A stretch of 64,000 nucleotides of DNA. Origin: Tethya wilhelma (lineage: Eukaryota > Porifera > Demospongiae > Tethyida > Tethyidae). The notes beneath the pieces were generated by a model. It worked only from the letters and a program-made list of their open reading frames with translations. It was not told the DNA's origin and did no database searches. The first letter of the stretch is position 1. Every line of letters begins with the position of its first letter. Below, in pieces: positions 14,251 to 28,922 of the stretch. The position numbers and the translations under genes are program-made. The stretch is from positions 12,721,882 through 12,785,881 of the forward strand of contig CAXIPT010000001.1 in assembly GCA_964030475.1 (NCBI GenBank). The letters are read 5' to 3'.

Positions 14251-14625
14251 ACAAGTAGTAAAAATTTCAAAAAAAATAAGTAGTGTAGGAATGGGCAGTG
14301 CGGTAAAAAGCATTGGAACAAGGCATGTCTCAATTTCGGCACATGACTACTTCATTTTTTATGCCCATGCAACTCTTGGCCCGCAGTTCAGTTTAAGTTG
14401 CCTGTCTTAATTGTTATGGTTTACTCCACTGCTTAGCCAACTGATTAGATTGAACCAACACAACACAAAGCTATGACACTGAAGATCCACATTAGAGATA
14501 TCAATCAAGAATAAATCAAAAATAAAGTAGTCATGTGCCGAAATTGAGACATGCCTTGTTCCAATGCTTTTTACCGCACTGCCCATTCCTACACTACTTA
14601 TTTTTTTGAAATTTTTACTACTTGT
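14251..14625. mobile_element. Palindromic element, ~105 bp arms
   Basis: The left arm 14251-14353 begins ACAAGTAGTAAAAATTTC. The right arm, about 14521-14625, is its reverse complement with very few differences, including TAGGAATGGGCAGTGCGGTA. The centre of ~165 bp is AT-rich. No ORF. It is typical of a MITE or foldback transposon. Confidence 0.85.
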
Positions 14626-15228
14626 GTAGTTAGTCCTGGGCAATGGGATGAACCTTGCATGGTCAAAGGTATTCTCATAAACATTTACTGTTTACTGCGA
14701 TAATAAGTTATTGACAAGCATAGGGTTGTGGTATCCATGATGTTTATAAAACTAATTCAATTCAAATTTAATCTAAGGCCCGCCAGCTATCTACACATCA
14801 GTAGTACATGACATTCATTGAAGTTACAATTGACAGCCTGAGAGGAGCCATATGGAGAGACCATGCTTGTTTTCATAACTTCTATTATCAAATCACCTAT
14901 CATCACAGCTGATAACCTCAAAGGACCGGACCGTCCACTCACTCAGGTATGTGTGACTTGTTATTATAGCTACCTAACTGTGGCCTTTTTGGGATGAAAG
15001 TGAACATGCAGTGGGCAAAATTTAGGCGGAATTGGAATGCGCATGCGCATTGTAATTAAGCCACGTGTAGAAGCAGCAGGCCCTTGGCGGCTTGACTTTC
15101 AGACTTTCTCCTTCCGTCAAGTTCTGGTATTCTTTCTCTCCTCCAGGCTCAGCCTGGCTAACTAGTGCCCTGCAAGATTGTCTCTAATAAACCAGCCACC
15201 TGATAAGAAGCACAAAACCACCATAGAG
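14626..15228. other. Spacer and putative promoter region
   Basis: No exon is seen. The last 200 bp hold an NRF1 palindrome and lead into a candidate first coding exon at 15229. Confidence 0.35.
15038..15049. promoter_or_regulatory. NRF1-type palindrome upstream of the 15229 exon
   Basis: A perfect TGCGCATGCGCA lies 180 bp before the ATG at 15229, a spacing suitable for a TATA-less promoter driving that exon. Confidence 0.5.
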
Positions 15229-15270
15229 ATGACTGAGCCAGTGGCAGAGACAAAGAACTATCTAGAGAAT
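15229..15270 (+). CDS. Candidate first coding exon of an unidentified gene
   Basis: ATG at 15229 opens 14 codons (MTEPVAETKNYLEN) ending at a good donor, AAT|GTAAGC. An NRF1 site lies upstream. Sequence is lost at the n at 15325, and no continuation is recognised in the next block. The exon is too short to name; the length and acidic composition are like the RhoGDI first exons in this window, but there is no real similarity. Confidence 0.35.
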
Positions 15271-15343
15271 GTAAGCTTGTATGTTGTGTGTGTCTTGAAG
15301 TAAGATGACATCATGTTGATTGTANCAATTTTTTTTTGTCGTT

Positions 15344-15377
15344 TCCCCCCCCCCCCCTTTTTTTTTTTTTTTTTTTG
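15344..15377. repeat. Poly(C)/poly(T) tract
   Basis: A run of about 13 C followed by about 19 T, next to the single n at 15325. Low complexity; a likely assembly weak point. Confidence 0.8.
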
Positions 15378-15436
15378 TCATTATGATGTCTAGGACTTTC
15401 AAGCCACTGAACTAGTGGTAATTACAGCACACACAC

Positions 15437-16169
15437 TAGTCTTGCGTAGCCAGACCTCTTTCACTCTGCCTCTATGGCTCCGCAGGAAAAAGAGTCTGGT
15501 CTGCATGCTAAACTTGTGCAGATGGATCCATCATGGGTGGGGTATGTAAAATAGGTTTGGTAACATTTTGTCTGCAGTCATTTTGCATTTCGCCTACCTG
15601 GAATCGTAGTATCAACATGCCTCCGCGTTTTTTAAGTGGAGACACATTTAGAAATTGTGATGCATGTAGCGAGTGCACAATTGACAAGGCCCTGAGCCTA
15701 AGGACTGGAAAAATAGAGTTTTTAAAAGCAAGCAGTATTCTTGGGATAGTTTGGCTGTGCAGCAATGGCATCCCTTTCAACAGTTAGGCTACCAAGCTCT
15801 GGAAAAAGCCTTAGAGAAATTAATGGCAAAATTAAATTTGCTAATACTACTCCTTCGTAGCACACTTAAGCTAAGTTTTCTCCACAGCCTTTCTCCATGT
15901 AAGCTTGAAGCTTGCATTAAGCTACTAAAGCCCGAAAGAAGTAAGTTTTTGAGCTGTCGTTGTAAAAAGAAAAGGGGGTAGCTACTTAGCATCATTGTGA
16001 TAGCCATTTTTAGTATTATATGCATTACCTACATTTGGTCACTTCTGGTAGTGTAGACAAATTGATATGTAGGTGAAATGACTGTATGTGAAACTGTAAA
16101 ATGTAGTCTTTTGAGCCTATATAGAGCCATATAAGCAGAGCGTGAAATGTGTCTGGCTACGCGAGACTA
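15437..16169. mobile_element. MITE-like element with TAGTCTYGCGTAGCCAGAC termini
   Basis: 15437-15455 (TAGTCTTGCGTAGCCAGAC) is the inverted counterpart of 16151-16169, with one T/C difference. The ~700 bp interior has only short, overlapping open frames with no family similarity, so I treat it as non-coding transposon interior. A convincing target-site duplication was not identified because both flanks are CA-rich. Confidence 0.65.
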
Positions 16170-16453
16170 CACATACACTAGATAGTTGTTTGGTGTGTAC
16201 ATACGTCTGTTGTTACTAGCTGAAGAATGGCAGCCTCAAAATCGTATCAGTGAATCCATTCAAATTGAGAATCGTACAAAATATTGCACTTGCTAAAATC
16301 TGAGGCTTTTGGCTTCTCCGAGCGCTTAACTTTGAAGCTGTACCCATCGTGTGTCATGTGCTTTATCTAGAAATGCTAGACTAGCTGGTTATGTGCATGT
16401 GTTTAGCTGGAATGTGTAAGTAACTCAAGATTCGCAGGTGACTACAAACATTA
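16170..16453. other. Short spacer, nothing recognised
   Basis: No exon or repeat structure seen between the two MITE-like elements. Confidence 0.4.
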
Positions 16454-16807
16454 CAGTGGCGGATCTAGAAAATTGTATAGGGGGGTTCTAATCAATGCGC
16501 GCAGAGCGCGCGAAAATTTTTATGTAGCCACGCCCACTTCCAGTCGCAACAGCCCCGCCTCTTTAGCGCTCGTGCAGCTAAAATTTTGCCAAAAAAGCCT
16601 GAGTGGAAGACAAAAACGGCAAGAAAGAGTCAGAAACTCTATATTTTTCACAAAAAACTGTGATTTTGAGTTGCTTTTAGTATTTTTAAGTTGAAAGGAG
16701 GGTTCCAGCTTGACCTTTTCCAATCTGCACAGTTAATTATAATGCGAGGTCTCAGCTGAAAGGGGGGTTCCATGGAACCCATGGAACCATGCCTAAATCC
16801 GCCACTG
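16454..16807. mobile_element. MITE with CAGTGGCGGAT termini and CATTA target duplication
   Basis: The left end CAGTGGCGGATCTAGA (16454) pairs with the right end, whose complement reads CAGTGGCGGATTTAGG (ending 16807). CATTA occurs directly on both sides (16449-16453 and 16808-16812). Subterminal GGGGGGTTC motifs are also inverted. CAGTGGCGGAT is typical of hAT-like ends, but hAT duplications are usually 8 bp, so the superfamily is uncertain. Confidence 0.8.
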
Positions 16808-17060
16808 CATTATGTATCATAGTGGTTTACTTTACAAGATGACAAGCCTGAGCTCCTTAGAAAATGAAGGCACCACGGTGCATAAGCCTCGGCACACTCA
16901 ACTTAATTATTGTTAATGCACTGATATACATATGTATAAATGTATAATAGTTATGAATGTATCAAGAAAACTAACCCGGTTTAAGTAGCCACATAACTGT
17001 CAAGCAGCACTAGCACATGAAAGCTGGTTTTAGAAAAAATCTTGCTGACCCAATACCAGT

Positions 17061-17115
17061 GAGTTCTAGTAGCTCAGTGGTAAGAGCAATTCGAAAGACC
17101 TGGGCTTGAATCAGC
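17061..17115 (+). other. tRNA-like / SINE-like fragment with box A
   Basis: TAGCTCAGTGG at 17070-17080 matches the RNA polymerase III box A of a tRNA. GGCTTGAATCA at 17103 resembles a weak box B. The spacing (33 bp) is shorter than in a real tRNA and no acceptor stem closes, so this is at best a degraded tRNA or SINE head. Confidence 0.25.
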
Positions 17116-17556
17116 TCAGTCAGTAGATCTCAGGGGCAGAGACTGGCATGTACTGGAATCCTCAGTAGCCTGATAGATAGATACAGCATACAAAATGCAG
17201 CCAAAGCCTGGTCACACTGAAAAATCTATACAAGCCAATACCTCTATGCTTACAAAGAAAGCAGCCAACTCTTGTCTGTCTTGCAAGCAGCACTAACGGT
17301 AACCAGCAACAGCAGCATTTAGAGCACCATGAGCACACACAGCATCATTGAAGTCAACACGAATTCTAAATAATGCACACTAGATTAGTAGGCGTGGCCT
17401 CGAAGCTAAGCGCTAAAAAGAAGCACAAAAGCCTCAAATCTCAGCAACTACAGCGTTTTGGACAGCAAAAATGTAATTCTACAAGATCATTCAGAGTTAT
17501 GAACGTACGTACCATCAATTTTGTTGCTAGAGCTGCCTTTCTTGAGATTTCGATTG

Positions 17557-17588
17557 AACAGACAGACAGACAGACAGACAGACAGACT
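17557..17588 (+). repeat. (CAGA)n microsatellite
   Basis: About seven uninterrupted CAGA units. Confidence 0.9.
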
Positions 17589-17640
17589 GACAAAACGACT
17601 ACCGTAATCCTCTGCACGTGCAAAGCCGAGGCTTAATAAT

Positions 17641-18090
17641 CTCAGTTGAACTTCACTGGATGACTGTCAGTGATCTTGCATTGCCAGCAATTGCAATGGG
17701 TATTATAGACTTGACCAAAATTTTTCCAATATACTACTCTGTATACAGAACAAGATTTTGTACTAGTACCATAGGGGGAGAGTAGCACTCTAAAAATCCA
17801 AGGTAAGTTCTGAATTTTAGTCACCTCTAGATCTGTTCTACGCTTAGTTTCCACGTTCGAGCTCTAAAATTTTGTTCTTGGCAAACTGTATAGAGTTAAA
17901 TTTTAGTGTGAGGTTTCTTGTTGTGTGCTGGAACTGTTGAGCAATTTCGAGGCTTAAGGGTGGTCGGTCATAGCAACACGCGAATAGCACGCGAAGAGCG
18001 CGGTCAGGAAGAATTGTGTCATAATTTTGTAGTTTAACATCACCACAAACCTCAACCGGAAGTCCTGCAAGTTTGCGCATGTGTAAAGTA
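17641..18090. other. Spacer upstream of the transposase-like gene
   Basis: No coding similarity seen. GTTTGCGCATG near 18071 is a weak NRF1-like motif. Confidence 0.3.
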
Positions 18091-18099
18091 TGCGCGGGC

Positions 18100-19504
18100 T
18101 CTTAGACAGCTGGATTGCAATTATTTTTGCAACAAAAACGATGCTTTTTCAAGGAGAAAGCAGGCATCAAAGGAGGCTAACAGGGCTAGGTGGCAACCCT
18201 ACCAGATACCAGAGAGCAACAGGAGAGGTAATTATTAAAATAATACAAAAAATAAACAATAATTGAACAATACAACAAAATTATCTCCAGCAGCTGCCAA
18301 TGACCACATCTTTCGAGAGCTGGTCGGTGAGGAGGAGAGTGAGGTAGAGCAACAGGAGCTGCAAGCTACTGCCCAGGACAGAGAACTACTAAACCCTGAC
18401 CCCCAACGCAGCCATGGTGAGGAGGAGAGTGCATGTACTGGTGAGGCTGGGTCTCAGGTAGACAGTGACGTCATGGCAGATGTCAGTGACTGTCTTGACA
18501 AGCAGGGCTTTTCCATCAATGTGAGTCAATTCTTGTCCCTCATCACCAACACCTCTCTCCACCTGTCGAAGTCTGGAGCAGACTCCCCCGTCGTCACTGG
18601 AAGCACGAAGTCATGGATGATGAACTACACAGTTCTGTCATTCATGATGAACGGTCAGATCTTTTCGGAATACGATCACATAGCTTGAATGATTGGGCTC
18701 CCATTGTGTTCCGAGAGTCAGTGGCATCGCGTCATTGAGTGGCTTGAGACACATACCACTGCACTGGCTGACTGGTCGTGTGAGCAGGTGAGGGAGAAGA
18801 TACGACAGCGTGGAGACAACACCAACTGGATGGCCTCGTATGATGGGTTCTATCTCACCAGAGGCCATTACTCCAACAACAGCTCTGCCATCATGCACGA
18901 CTACGAGACAGGAGCAGTGGCATGGTAATTTTGTTGAATTTATAATCAAAATAATACTCACCATTTTCCATGTTTCAACTAGGTATGCATACCGAACCAA
19001 GCGGGGTCCACGTCACAACTGGGAGGGCTCCACTGGCAGCGTGGAAGGTGACATGCTGGAAGAGATCCTCACTGGTGTGAAGGCAGAGGGATTCGTTCTT
19101 TCCGAGTTGGTGGTAGACAAGGACAGTAGTGTCAATGCCATCTACTGCCAACACTTTCCGGAGGGAACGATTACATACTGCAGCAACCACTGCTCCAAGA
19201 CACTTCACTACAATCTATCTAAAATCAAACAGAACAAGTGCACGGTAATGAATTCATCATGATTACAATAAACATTTACATGTATCTCACATTATTCTGT
19301 TCACAGTGCTGTAGTCAGGGTCTTCCAAGATGCAAGAGAATGCCAGAGTCATTCCTTGCCAGCTGCAAAGCCGCCCTCAACAACTTCATTGCTTCTGTGC
19401 TGGAAAAGGAAGACCCACTTGCAAAGTTCTCGGAAGGAATCCAGAACTTCTACGAGCACTACTGCAGGGACAACCACACCTCTGAATGGTGTACACATGA
19501 CAAG
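18100..19504 (+). pseudogene. Kolobok/Mutator-like transposase gene, split by introns and broken
   Basis: Exons: up to 18227 (SRRKQASKEANRARWQPYQI, start unresolved), 18291-18924, 18983-19244, 19307-19504; all junctions are GT-AG and keep frame. Protein landmarks are WMASYDGFYLTRGHYSNNS, KRGPRHNWEGSTGSVEGDM, a VDKDSSVNAIY acidic motif, TYCSNHCSKTLHYNL and YRDNHTSEWC-like ending, which together recall the Mutator-like/Kolobok transposase group found in many copies in basal animals. An in-frame TGA at 18686-18688 interrupts exon 2. After 19504 (donor AAG|GTACTG) no further exon is seen, so the 3' end is missing. It is probably a dead transposon-derived gene. The family assignment rests on remembered motif style and is moderate. 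Confidence 0.6.
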
Positions 19505-20065
19505 GTACTGCAAAAATACAAATGCTAGAGTAAGCTGCCAATCCTCGGACAAATCTAATTACGGACGCTACTTCTTACTTGCCTGTGAGTGCTAGTGCTT
19601 CGAGAGTGCTACAACAAGATAGCCCATGAAAAGTTACCTCAGGGTAGACAAAATTCAAGCCCCACCCACGTACGTGTAAGGCTTCCTGACGTCATAAAGG
19701 AGGTGTCCGAATGAGCTCAAATGTCAGACAAAAGTGCCATACTTCGGACGGCAGCTCAAATAAATCTAGAAACTTATGCCAGAGCTACTAAATCTGGAAA
19801 TCAAGAAGCTTAGTCTTCCTACTATTGATATTCCAAGAGGGGAGCTGGTTGCATGTAGCACTGTCCCAAACAAAGCCATGATGTCAGCGAGATCAAAGAC
19901 GCCAAACGTCAGACATCAATTTTTGGTATTTTGAAGCATTTTCTCTGGATGTAGGCAGCTCATGTGGAATCAATCAGGTTTTGAGTAGAGAGACATGTAG
20001 AACAGCTTATTTTAAATTTCTGTACGTTGTTTGGAGTTGCTGTGGGCAACATCATGGCAGTTCTG
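19505..20065. other. Spacer, nothing recognised
   Basis: Sequence after the truncated transposase up to the n at 20066; it could be transposon non-coding tail. No exon seen. Confidence 0.35.
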
Positions 20066-20066
20066 N

Positions 20067-21098
20067 TTGCCTTTGTCAAGTATTTTAACTCTCGTTGAAC
20101 CTAGAACTACCACTGGACGTACATACAACATACTCCAAGAAGATAGCAGAGCTTCTACAGCTAAACTAAAACCATTTCATAATCAAGATTACAGTTATTT
20201 TGATCACATTAAAATATTAGAATGTACAACCACATACATAAGACATCATATCTCTTGAACCCATTTTGGTCCCATAACCAAACTTCTGGTGTTTGAAGAG
20301 TGATACCATAGCAACATTATATTAAAGTATGAAAAAAATTGAAATATCCCGAACTGTTTAAAAAGCGAATCTAATTATGACGATGTTTGACCTTTGACCT
20401 ACTATCGTCTGGGAAACCTTTCAAGTACATGAAATGAAAGCTTACTGCATGTGGTACAACATTATCATACCGTATAGACGGAAACTTTGGCGAGGATTTT
20501 ATTTTGGCGAAATTGGCGAATTTCGCCAAATCGCCAAAATTAAATCCGCCAAAATTTAACCGCAAAACGTAAATATTGGAATACGCGCCGGTGCGATCAC
20601 GATAAAATGGTAATAGAGCTACGTTTTCTCCACAGTTCTTCACGAAATAAGCTTGAAACATGCTATCTAAGTGCAGGGATACTTAGGCTATAAAATCTCT
20701 AGCATCGCTTTTGAAAATTTGGTTGCCTGGCTAGAAAAAAAGCTTCAGATGCGCGGCAATATCACGATCGTCCTGTAGTTTCTTTTACACGGGAAAAGCT
20801 TCACTGTTAATGTAAAAGGCTCTCAGCAGAGTTAGCCTGATTGCTTCTTAGCTTCATTGCAAGAAAAAGCTTTCTCCACTCTATTTACTAAAAGAAAAAC
20901 AAAAAGAAGGCGTAGCTACTAACCTCGCCGTATTACGTAATGCACTTTCAAAGTTTCATTCGCCAAAATTAATGTTCGCCAATATCGTTTGAGCTCCCTT
21001 TCGCCAAATTTAATTCCCGCCAAAATAACCGGCCATACGGTATCAAGGAAATCCAAGAGGGTCTGTCATTTTTCATGTTGATCTCACATGGAATGACC
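20067..21098 (+). mobile_element. Right part of the transposon inserted in SRCR copy A
   Basis: 20354-20468 and 21042-21098 match 10788-10908 and 11075-11130 (TGTTTAAA...GGAATGACC), so the same terminal region is present here. It ends directly at the CTTCTG duplication and SRCR sequence. The middle of the terminal region is replaced by the nested MITE 20469-21041. 20067-20353 is presumably transposon interior; no coding domain recognised. Confidence 0.7.
20469..21041. mobile_element. MITE with ACCGTAT termini and TTTTGGCGAA sub-repeats
   Basis: Begins ACCGTATAGACGG and ends with the complement of ACCGTATGGCCGG. Inside both ends are several copies of TTTTGGCGAA/TTCGCCAAAA-type sequence in inverted order. 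It lies inside the transposon terminal region, where copy 10782-11130 has unrelated sequence, so an insertion with deletion or replacement is implied. Confidence 0.75.
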
Positions 21099-22165
21099 CT
21101 TCTGTAACATGTTGTAAGCTAAAATAATAATAATACAGTTTTATTTATAACAGCTAGTGCAAAACTTAGATATGGTTGCTTTTGTTGACTCTACAAAATC
21201 GTACATGCATGCAAGCATACTTTGTGACACCAATGTATTACTACAGCAAAAGTTTCTGTTGGTTTTGAGCGGTCTGAATATCAAATAATGCAACCGACTG
21301 CATCTCAGAGGTCAATTTCTGTGTGTGTAGTAGCAACACATTTTTTTGACCTCAATCTTCAGTTCAACCTACAAATTACTACACACAATGGAACTGCAAG
21401 TAGGTTGAGAATACAGTCTGATTCACTAAGCTCAATGATATAAATTATATGTATGCGATATCATGCAGATACTGTAAACGACTTTAGACCACTTACTAAT
21501 GCCATTCTTGGACCTTTCACCAGTGGCAATCTTCGCCATTGTGTTAGCGTGCTCATCAAATCTAATCCACAAAGTTCTACAAAAAATAAAACTTTTACAC
21601 TGTCGTTAAACACCACTGCCAGTGGACTTCCGACTGGAATTGAGCCTGACTTTAACCACAGTGCAACAATAGTCAAGATCATTGGTAACCCATTATAATT
21701 ATTAGTATTGCTTACATGCAGGATCAAGTGCATACAGCATAAAAGCTGCCTTGTTCAAAATAACTTGTATGCTCTTGATACATATTAAATGATTACTTAA
21801 CTTTTCTTCATCATTTTTAGCACCTCATTCCAGTGCTGTAAATCCCAAGTGTGTATATTCTGATAAATGGTTAACTCCAGTACGTATCCAAGGTTCTGAT
21901 GCACCTGCTCCAAGGTCCAGGTGTAAGAGTGGTAAAGCAACAACATGGTCTCGCTCTAAATCTTCCACTGCTGATACTCATCAATGTCCAAATTTGGAAG
22001 AGTTGAAGCAATATTGTAAGTCAAAATACTAGCACAAAATATTATACTTATATAGTGACAAGTATTACACTGTCATGATCTTATGTACAAATATATAGAC
22101 CAGTACGTGGCATATTAATCTGCTATCTAAATATTGAGTCTCAAGCTGAATTATGTATTTATGTC
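21099..22165 (+). CDS. SRCR protein copy A, displaced 3' exons
   Basis: Continues the SRCR coding exactly where copy A is interrupted (CTTCTGTAACATGTT then donor). About 21246-21694 is the Calx-beta-like exon (equivalent to 27246-27674) and 21821-22015 the next exon (VYSDKWLTPVRI, TADTHQCPNLEELKQY). The last exon is open here, whereas copy B has a 2 bp insertion. The Calx-beta-like exon contains an extra 9 bp giving an in-frame TAA near 21440. The sequence ends at the n at 22166, just before the next expected exon. Confidence 0.75.
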
Positions 22166-22166
22166 N

Positions 22167-24010
22167 ATTTGAGAGATTTGAACAGCCACCTCCTTATCTC
22201 CCACTTCAAGATGGAGAGCATCTTTTCTCTGAGAGATATCATGAAACCAGGAGATTTTATGGGAAAGATAGATCTCAAGGATGCCTACTTCAGTGTGAAG
22301 ATCCATCCCTCGCACAGGAAGTACCTGAGATTCAAATGGAAGAAGAAGTGCTACCAGTACAAAGCACTGCCGTTTGGACTAGCCACTGCTCCAAGAGTAT
22401 TTTCCAAGGTCATGAGGGAGGCAGTATGTCACTTAAGAAGGAAAGGGATTCGTCTAGTTCAGTATCTAGACGATATTTTGATCCTAGCAGATTCCAAATC
22501 GTTGCTCCGACAACACATTACGGAGACAGCAAAGTGGCTGGAAAGGCTAGGGTTCGTGCTAAGTCAAAAGAAATGCATTTTCGATCCCCAGACCAGGATA
22601 GAATTCCTAGGATTCGTTGTGGACTCGAGAACAATGAAGATCTACTTGCCACACTCGAAAGTGAGACATATCAACATTCTAGAGCTCAAAGCAGCATTTC
22701 TAGCCTTGCAAACCTTCCTGAGAGACAAGAGAAACATGCAGGTGACGATCAGAATGGACAATCGGACAACCATTGCGTACATCAACAGGAAAGGAGGAAC
22801 TCACTTCAAAGAGCTGTCGGATCTCTCTCTGTCCCTGTGGAACTGGTGCATGGACAACAAGATTCAGAGAGAAAAGGTTCAGCGAGCAATGGTGATTGCT
22901 CCAGCTTGGTCCAATCAGGTTTGGTTTCCCCTCCTCCTGGAGATGTCGATAGCCCGTCCAATGTATCTACCACAGTCGAGAATGCTCCTAACGAACCCGT
23001 GGGGAGAAAGTCACCCCCTCCTTCACCAGAACCATCTTCATGTGACCGCTTGGCTTGTGTCAGGCAATCCCTCCAAAAGCAAGGAATGTCTAGCCAGGCA
23101 GCAGACATTATCTGCGCCTCCAAGAGAGGAAGTACAGGAAAGTCCTATTCCTCTGCCTGGAGGAAGTGGAGCAATTGGTGTGAGCAAAGGAATACAGATC
23201 CGATTTCTTCGTCTGTAGCGAACATTGCTGAGTTCCTCACAAGTGAGTTTAACACGGGAAAACAGTACTCCTCCATAAACTCGTACAGGTCTGCATTTTC
23301 TAGCACTCATGTGTACATTGATGGTGCTCCAATTGGTGCACACCCTACTATTAGACAGCTGCTCCAAGGAATGTTTAATTCCAGACCCCCTGCTGCCAAA
23401 TATTTTACCATCTGGAATGTAGAACAAGTGCTAAGTTTTATAGAGAAACTAGGTGAGACAGAGAAGCTGTCACTCAAACTTGTCTCCCTGAAATCAGTTA
23501 TGCTCTTGGCTCTTGCGAATGCAGATCGAGCTTCAGACCTTCACTTGTTGCAGACTTCATTCATGCAGTTTAAACCAAATGGAGTAAACTTCATCGTGTC
23601 GGCTCTGTCCAAAACGAGACGTTCTGGACCTCCTAGGGAAGTATTTTACCCTCATTTTGATACAACCACTACCTTGTGCCCAGTTAGGTGTCTAGAAGCT
23701 TACTTGAAGGCTACAGAGGGTATTCGGAGTCCCAAAGAGACTAGACTATTCATTTCTTTCAGGAAACCTCATCTCTCGGTTAGTACCACATCCATCAGCA
23801 GATGGCTTAAAGAGATGCTGAAGATGGCAGGTGTTAATTCATCCTGCACTGCACATTCCACTCGCGCAGCTTCGGCCTCTGCTGCAAAACAGAGAGGGGT
23901 TTCGGTTGGAGACATGAGAGCAGGGAACTGGTCGAGAGACGTTCCAACGATTCTATAACAAGACTGTCTCTAATGATACCAATTATGTTAATTTGGGTTC
24001 AACAAAGAGA
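22167..24010 (+). mobile_element. DIRS-type retrotransposon, 5'-truncated (RT, RNase H, tyrosine recombinase)
   Basis: Two overlapping plus-strand frames. Frame 22169-23218 encodes reverse transcriptase (MGKIDLKDAYFSVKIHP, LPFGLATAPRVFSKVM, catalytic VQYLDDILILA) followed by an RNase H-like segment (INILELKAAFLAL, MDNRTTIAYINRKGG). The overlapping frame from about 23040 encodes a tyrosine recombinase: catalytic Arg in NADRASDLHLL, HxxR in AHSTRAAS, and the C-terminal Tyr in FQRFYNK, but a 1-2 bp shift at about 23937-23942 puts that Tyr out of frame and causes a stop at 23958. Overlapping RT/RH and YR frames with no protease or DDE integrase are the hallmark of DIRS elements. The 5' part is cut by the n at 22166. 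Confidence 0.9.
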
Positions 24011-24049
24011 AACAAGTAAGTAGAAATTTTCTTAAGAGCTTTGAACCAT

Positions 24050-24165
24050 ACACTGTCATATACGCAGCCTTATAACGATGTGGAATTAAAGATCTTACTA
24101 GCATCTGAAAGATGTGCTGTATGATCAGAATTCCATTAGTTATAAGGCAAGTATATGACAGTGTA
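24050..24165. mobile_element. Small foldback repeat (TACACTGTCATATAC termini)
   Basis: The 15 bp TACACTGTCATATAC at 24050 is repeated inverted at the end (24151-24165), with further inner symmetry (CCTTATAA, GGAATT). A half copy of the same repeat lies at 24583-24664. Confidence 0.75.
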
Positions 24166-24853
24166 TTTCCCACCCAAGAGAATTTGACCTTCCAAGAGAA
24201 GGTCCCAAAGATTAATTCCCATCCCTCATTGTCTCATTCTCATAATTTTTCAGGAGTAGTGCTCTCAAGACTCCTTCTTGCAAGTTGAGAATCGTTTGTG
24301 CATACGTACTCCTCAGAATCTATATAATAGTGCTGTATGAAAATGCCACTTTCGTATACATTGTAATATTTTATTGGTTCTTTTGAGTTTCGTGATCTAT
24401 TATAATTGATTAAAATCAACATCATAATATCCGTGATAATAGTTATAGGGTAAGCATGCAATCTCGTTCATTGTGTTAACAAATTTTCGTCAAAAATTGA
24501 GACCAGATTTGGTCACGTGACCAGTGAACTTTGTGATTGAACTTTGAACTTGCTGTGGAATGCAATTATTGTTGGCCAAATACACTGTCATATACTTGCC
24601 TTATAACTAATGGAATTCTGATCATACAGCACATCTTTCAGATGCTAGTAAGATCTTTAATTATGTTAGGAGAGTAATTCACTGTATTCAGTGTATTTCC
24701 CCATGTCAATACAGTATAAATTATAGAAGCCAGCCATAATGACATATGCCATTAAACCACACAGGAAACAAGTCTACTTCCTTTTAAAGTCTGAGTGAAT
24801 AAAATGAAATTCAATTCAATCAGTTTTATACCTAGTCCCTATTTGCAATCAGG
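24166..24853. other. DIRS 3' flank and upstream region of SRCR copy B
   Basis: Contains the half foldback repeat at 24583-24664. From about 24690 it is near-identical to the inverted flank of SRCR copy A, so the last ~160 bp probably include the SRCR promoter. No exon seen. Confidence 0.45.
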
Positions 24854-28551
<3,698 letters not shown>

Positions 28552-28552
28552 N

Positions 28553-28754
28553 GTCCATTGTCACTGAAGGACACATGCATGGATATATATATATATATAC
28601 TGCCTGTACCAGCCTGCACCTGCACACCACATCTACTGGTACGTGTGATCGTTCTCACCAGTGAATATCATCCTGATCCACATGGTCTACTTCACAACGG
28701 TTGAACCCATGGTCATAAACTATTTAGCACTAGAGTACAGTTATAATAGCCTAC
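28553..28754. other. Block identical to 50967-51156 (intron 1 side of RGS)
   Basis: From the n at 28552 the sequence matches the first intron of the RGS gene at 50967 onward almost base for base, including a TATATA run that is longer here. It is the left edge of the duplicated block. Confidence 0.8.
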
Positions 28755-28922
28755 CCTGTCATATATAGGAACAGAGTTGGTGTTCTTAGCTGGTCTCTCC
28801 ACTTTGTGACTCGTTGCCCAATGTAGAGGTGCTGTGGCATTAGTGAATGCACTGTTGAGCAATTTTGTCGGTAGAGTAGCTCTGCGTGGGTCTCTCCCGA
28901 GGTCTGCTTTCGATCGACTCAT
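28755..28922 (-). pseudogene. Second copy of R7-RGS exon 1 (isolated)
   Basis: Same 56-codon exon as 51324-51157 (MSRSKADLGRDPRRATLPTK ... VPIYDR then donor AGG|GTAGGC). The remaining RGS exons would lie to the left on the minus strand but the block is cut by the n at 28552. It is probably the allelic copy of the RGS gene start and not an independent gene. Confidence 0.7.

Larger units (their letters stand above)
16880..17640. repeat. Possible diverged inverted-repeat element
   Basis: ATAAGCCTCGGCA near 16882 and the inverted AAGCCGAGGCTTAATAAT at 17620-17637 could be the ends of a ~750 bp element. The interior includes a tRNA-like stretch and a CAGA microsatellite. The arms are short, so this is tentative. 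Confidence 0.25.

Noticed and set aside
15508..16025. Several overlapping open frames on both strands
   Set aside because: They lie inside an inverted-repeat element, overlap each other and match no family.
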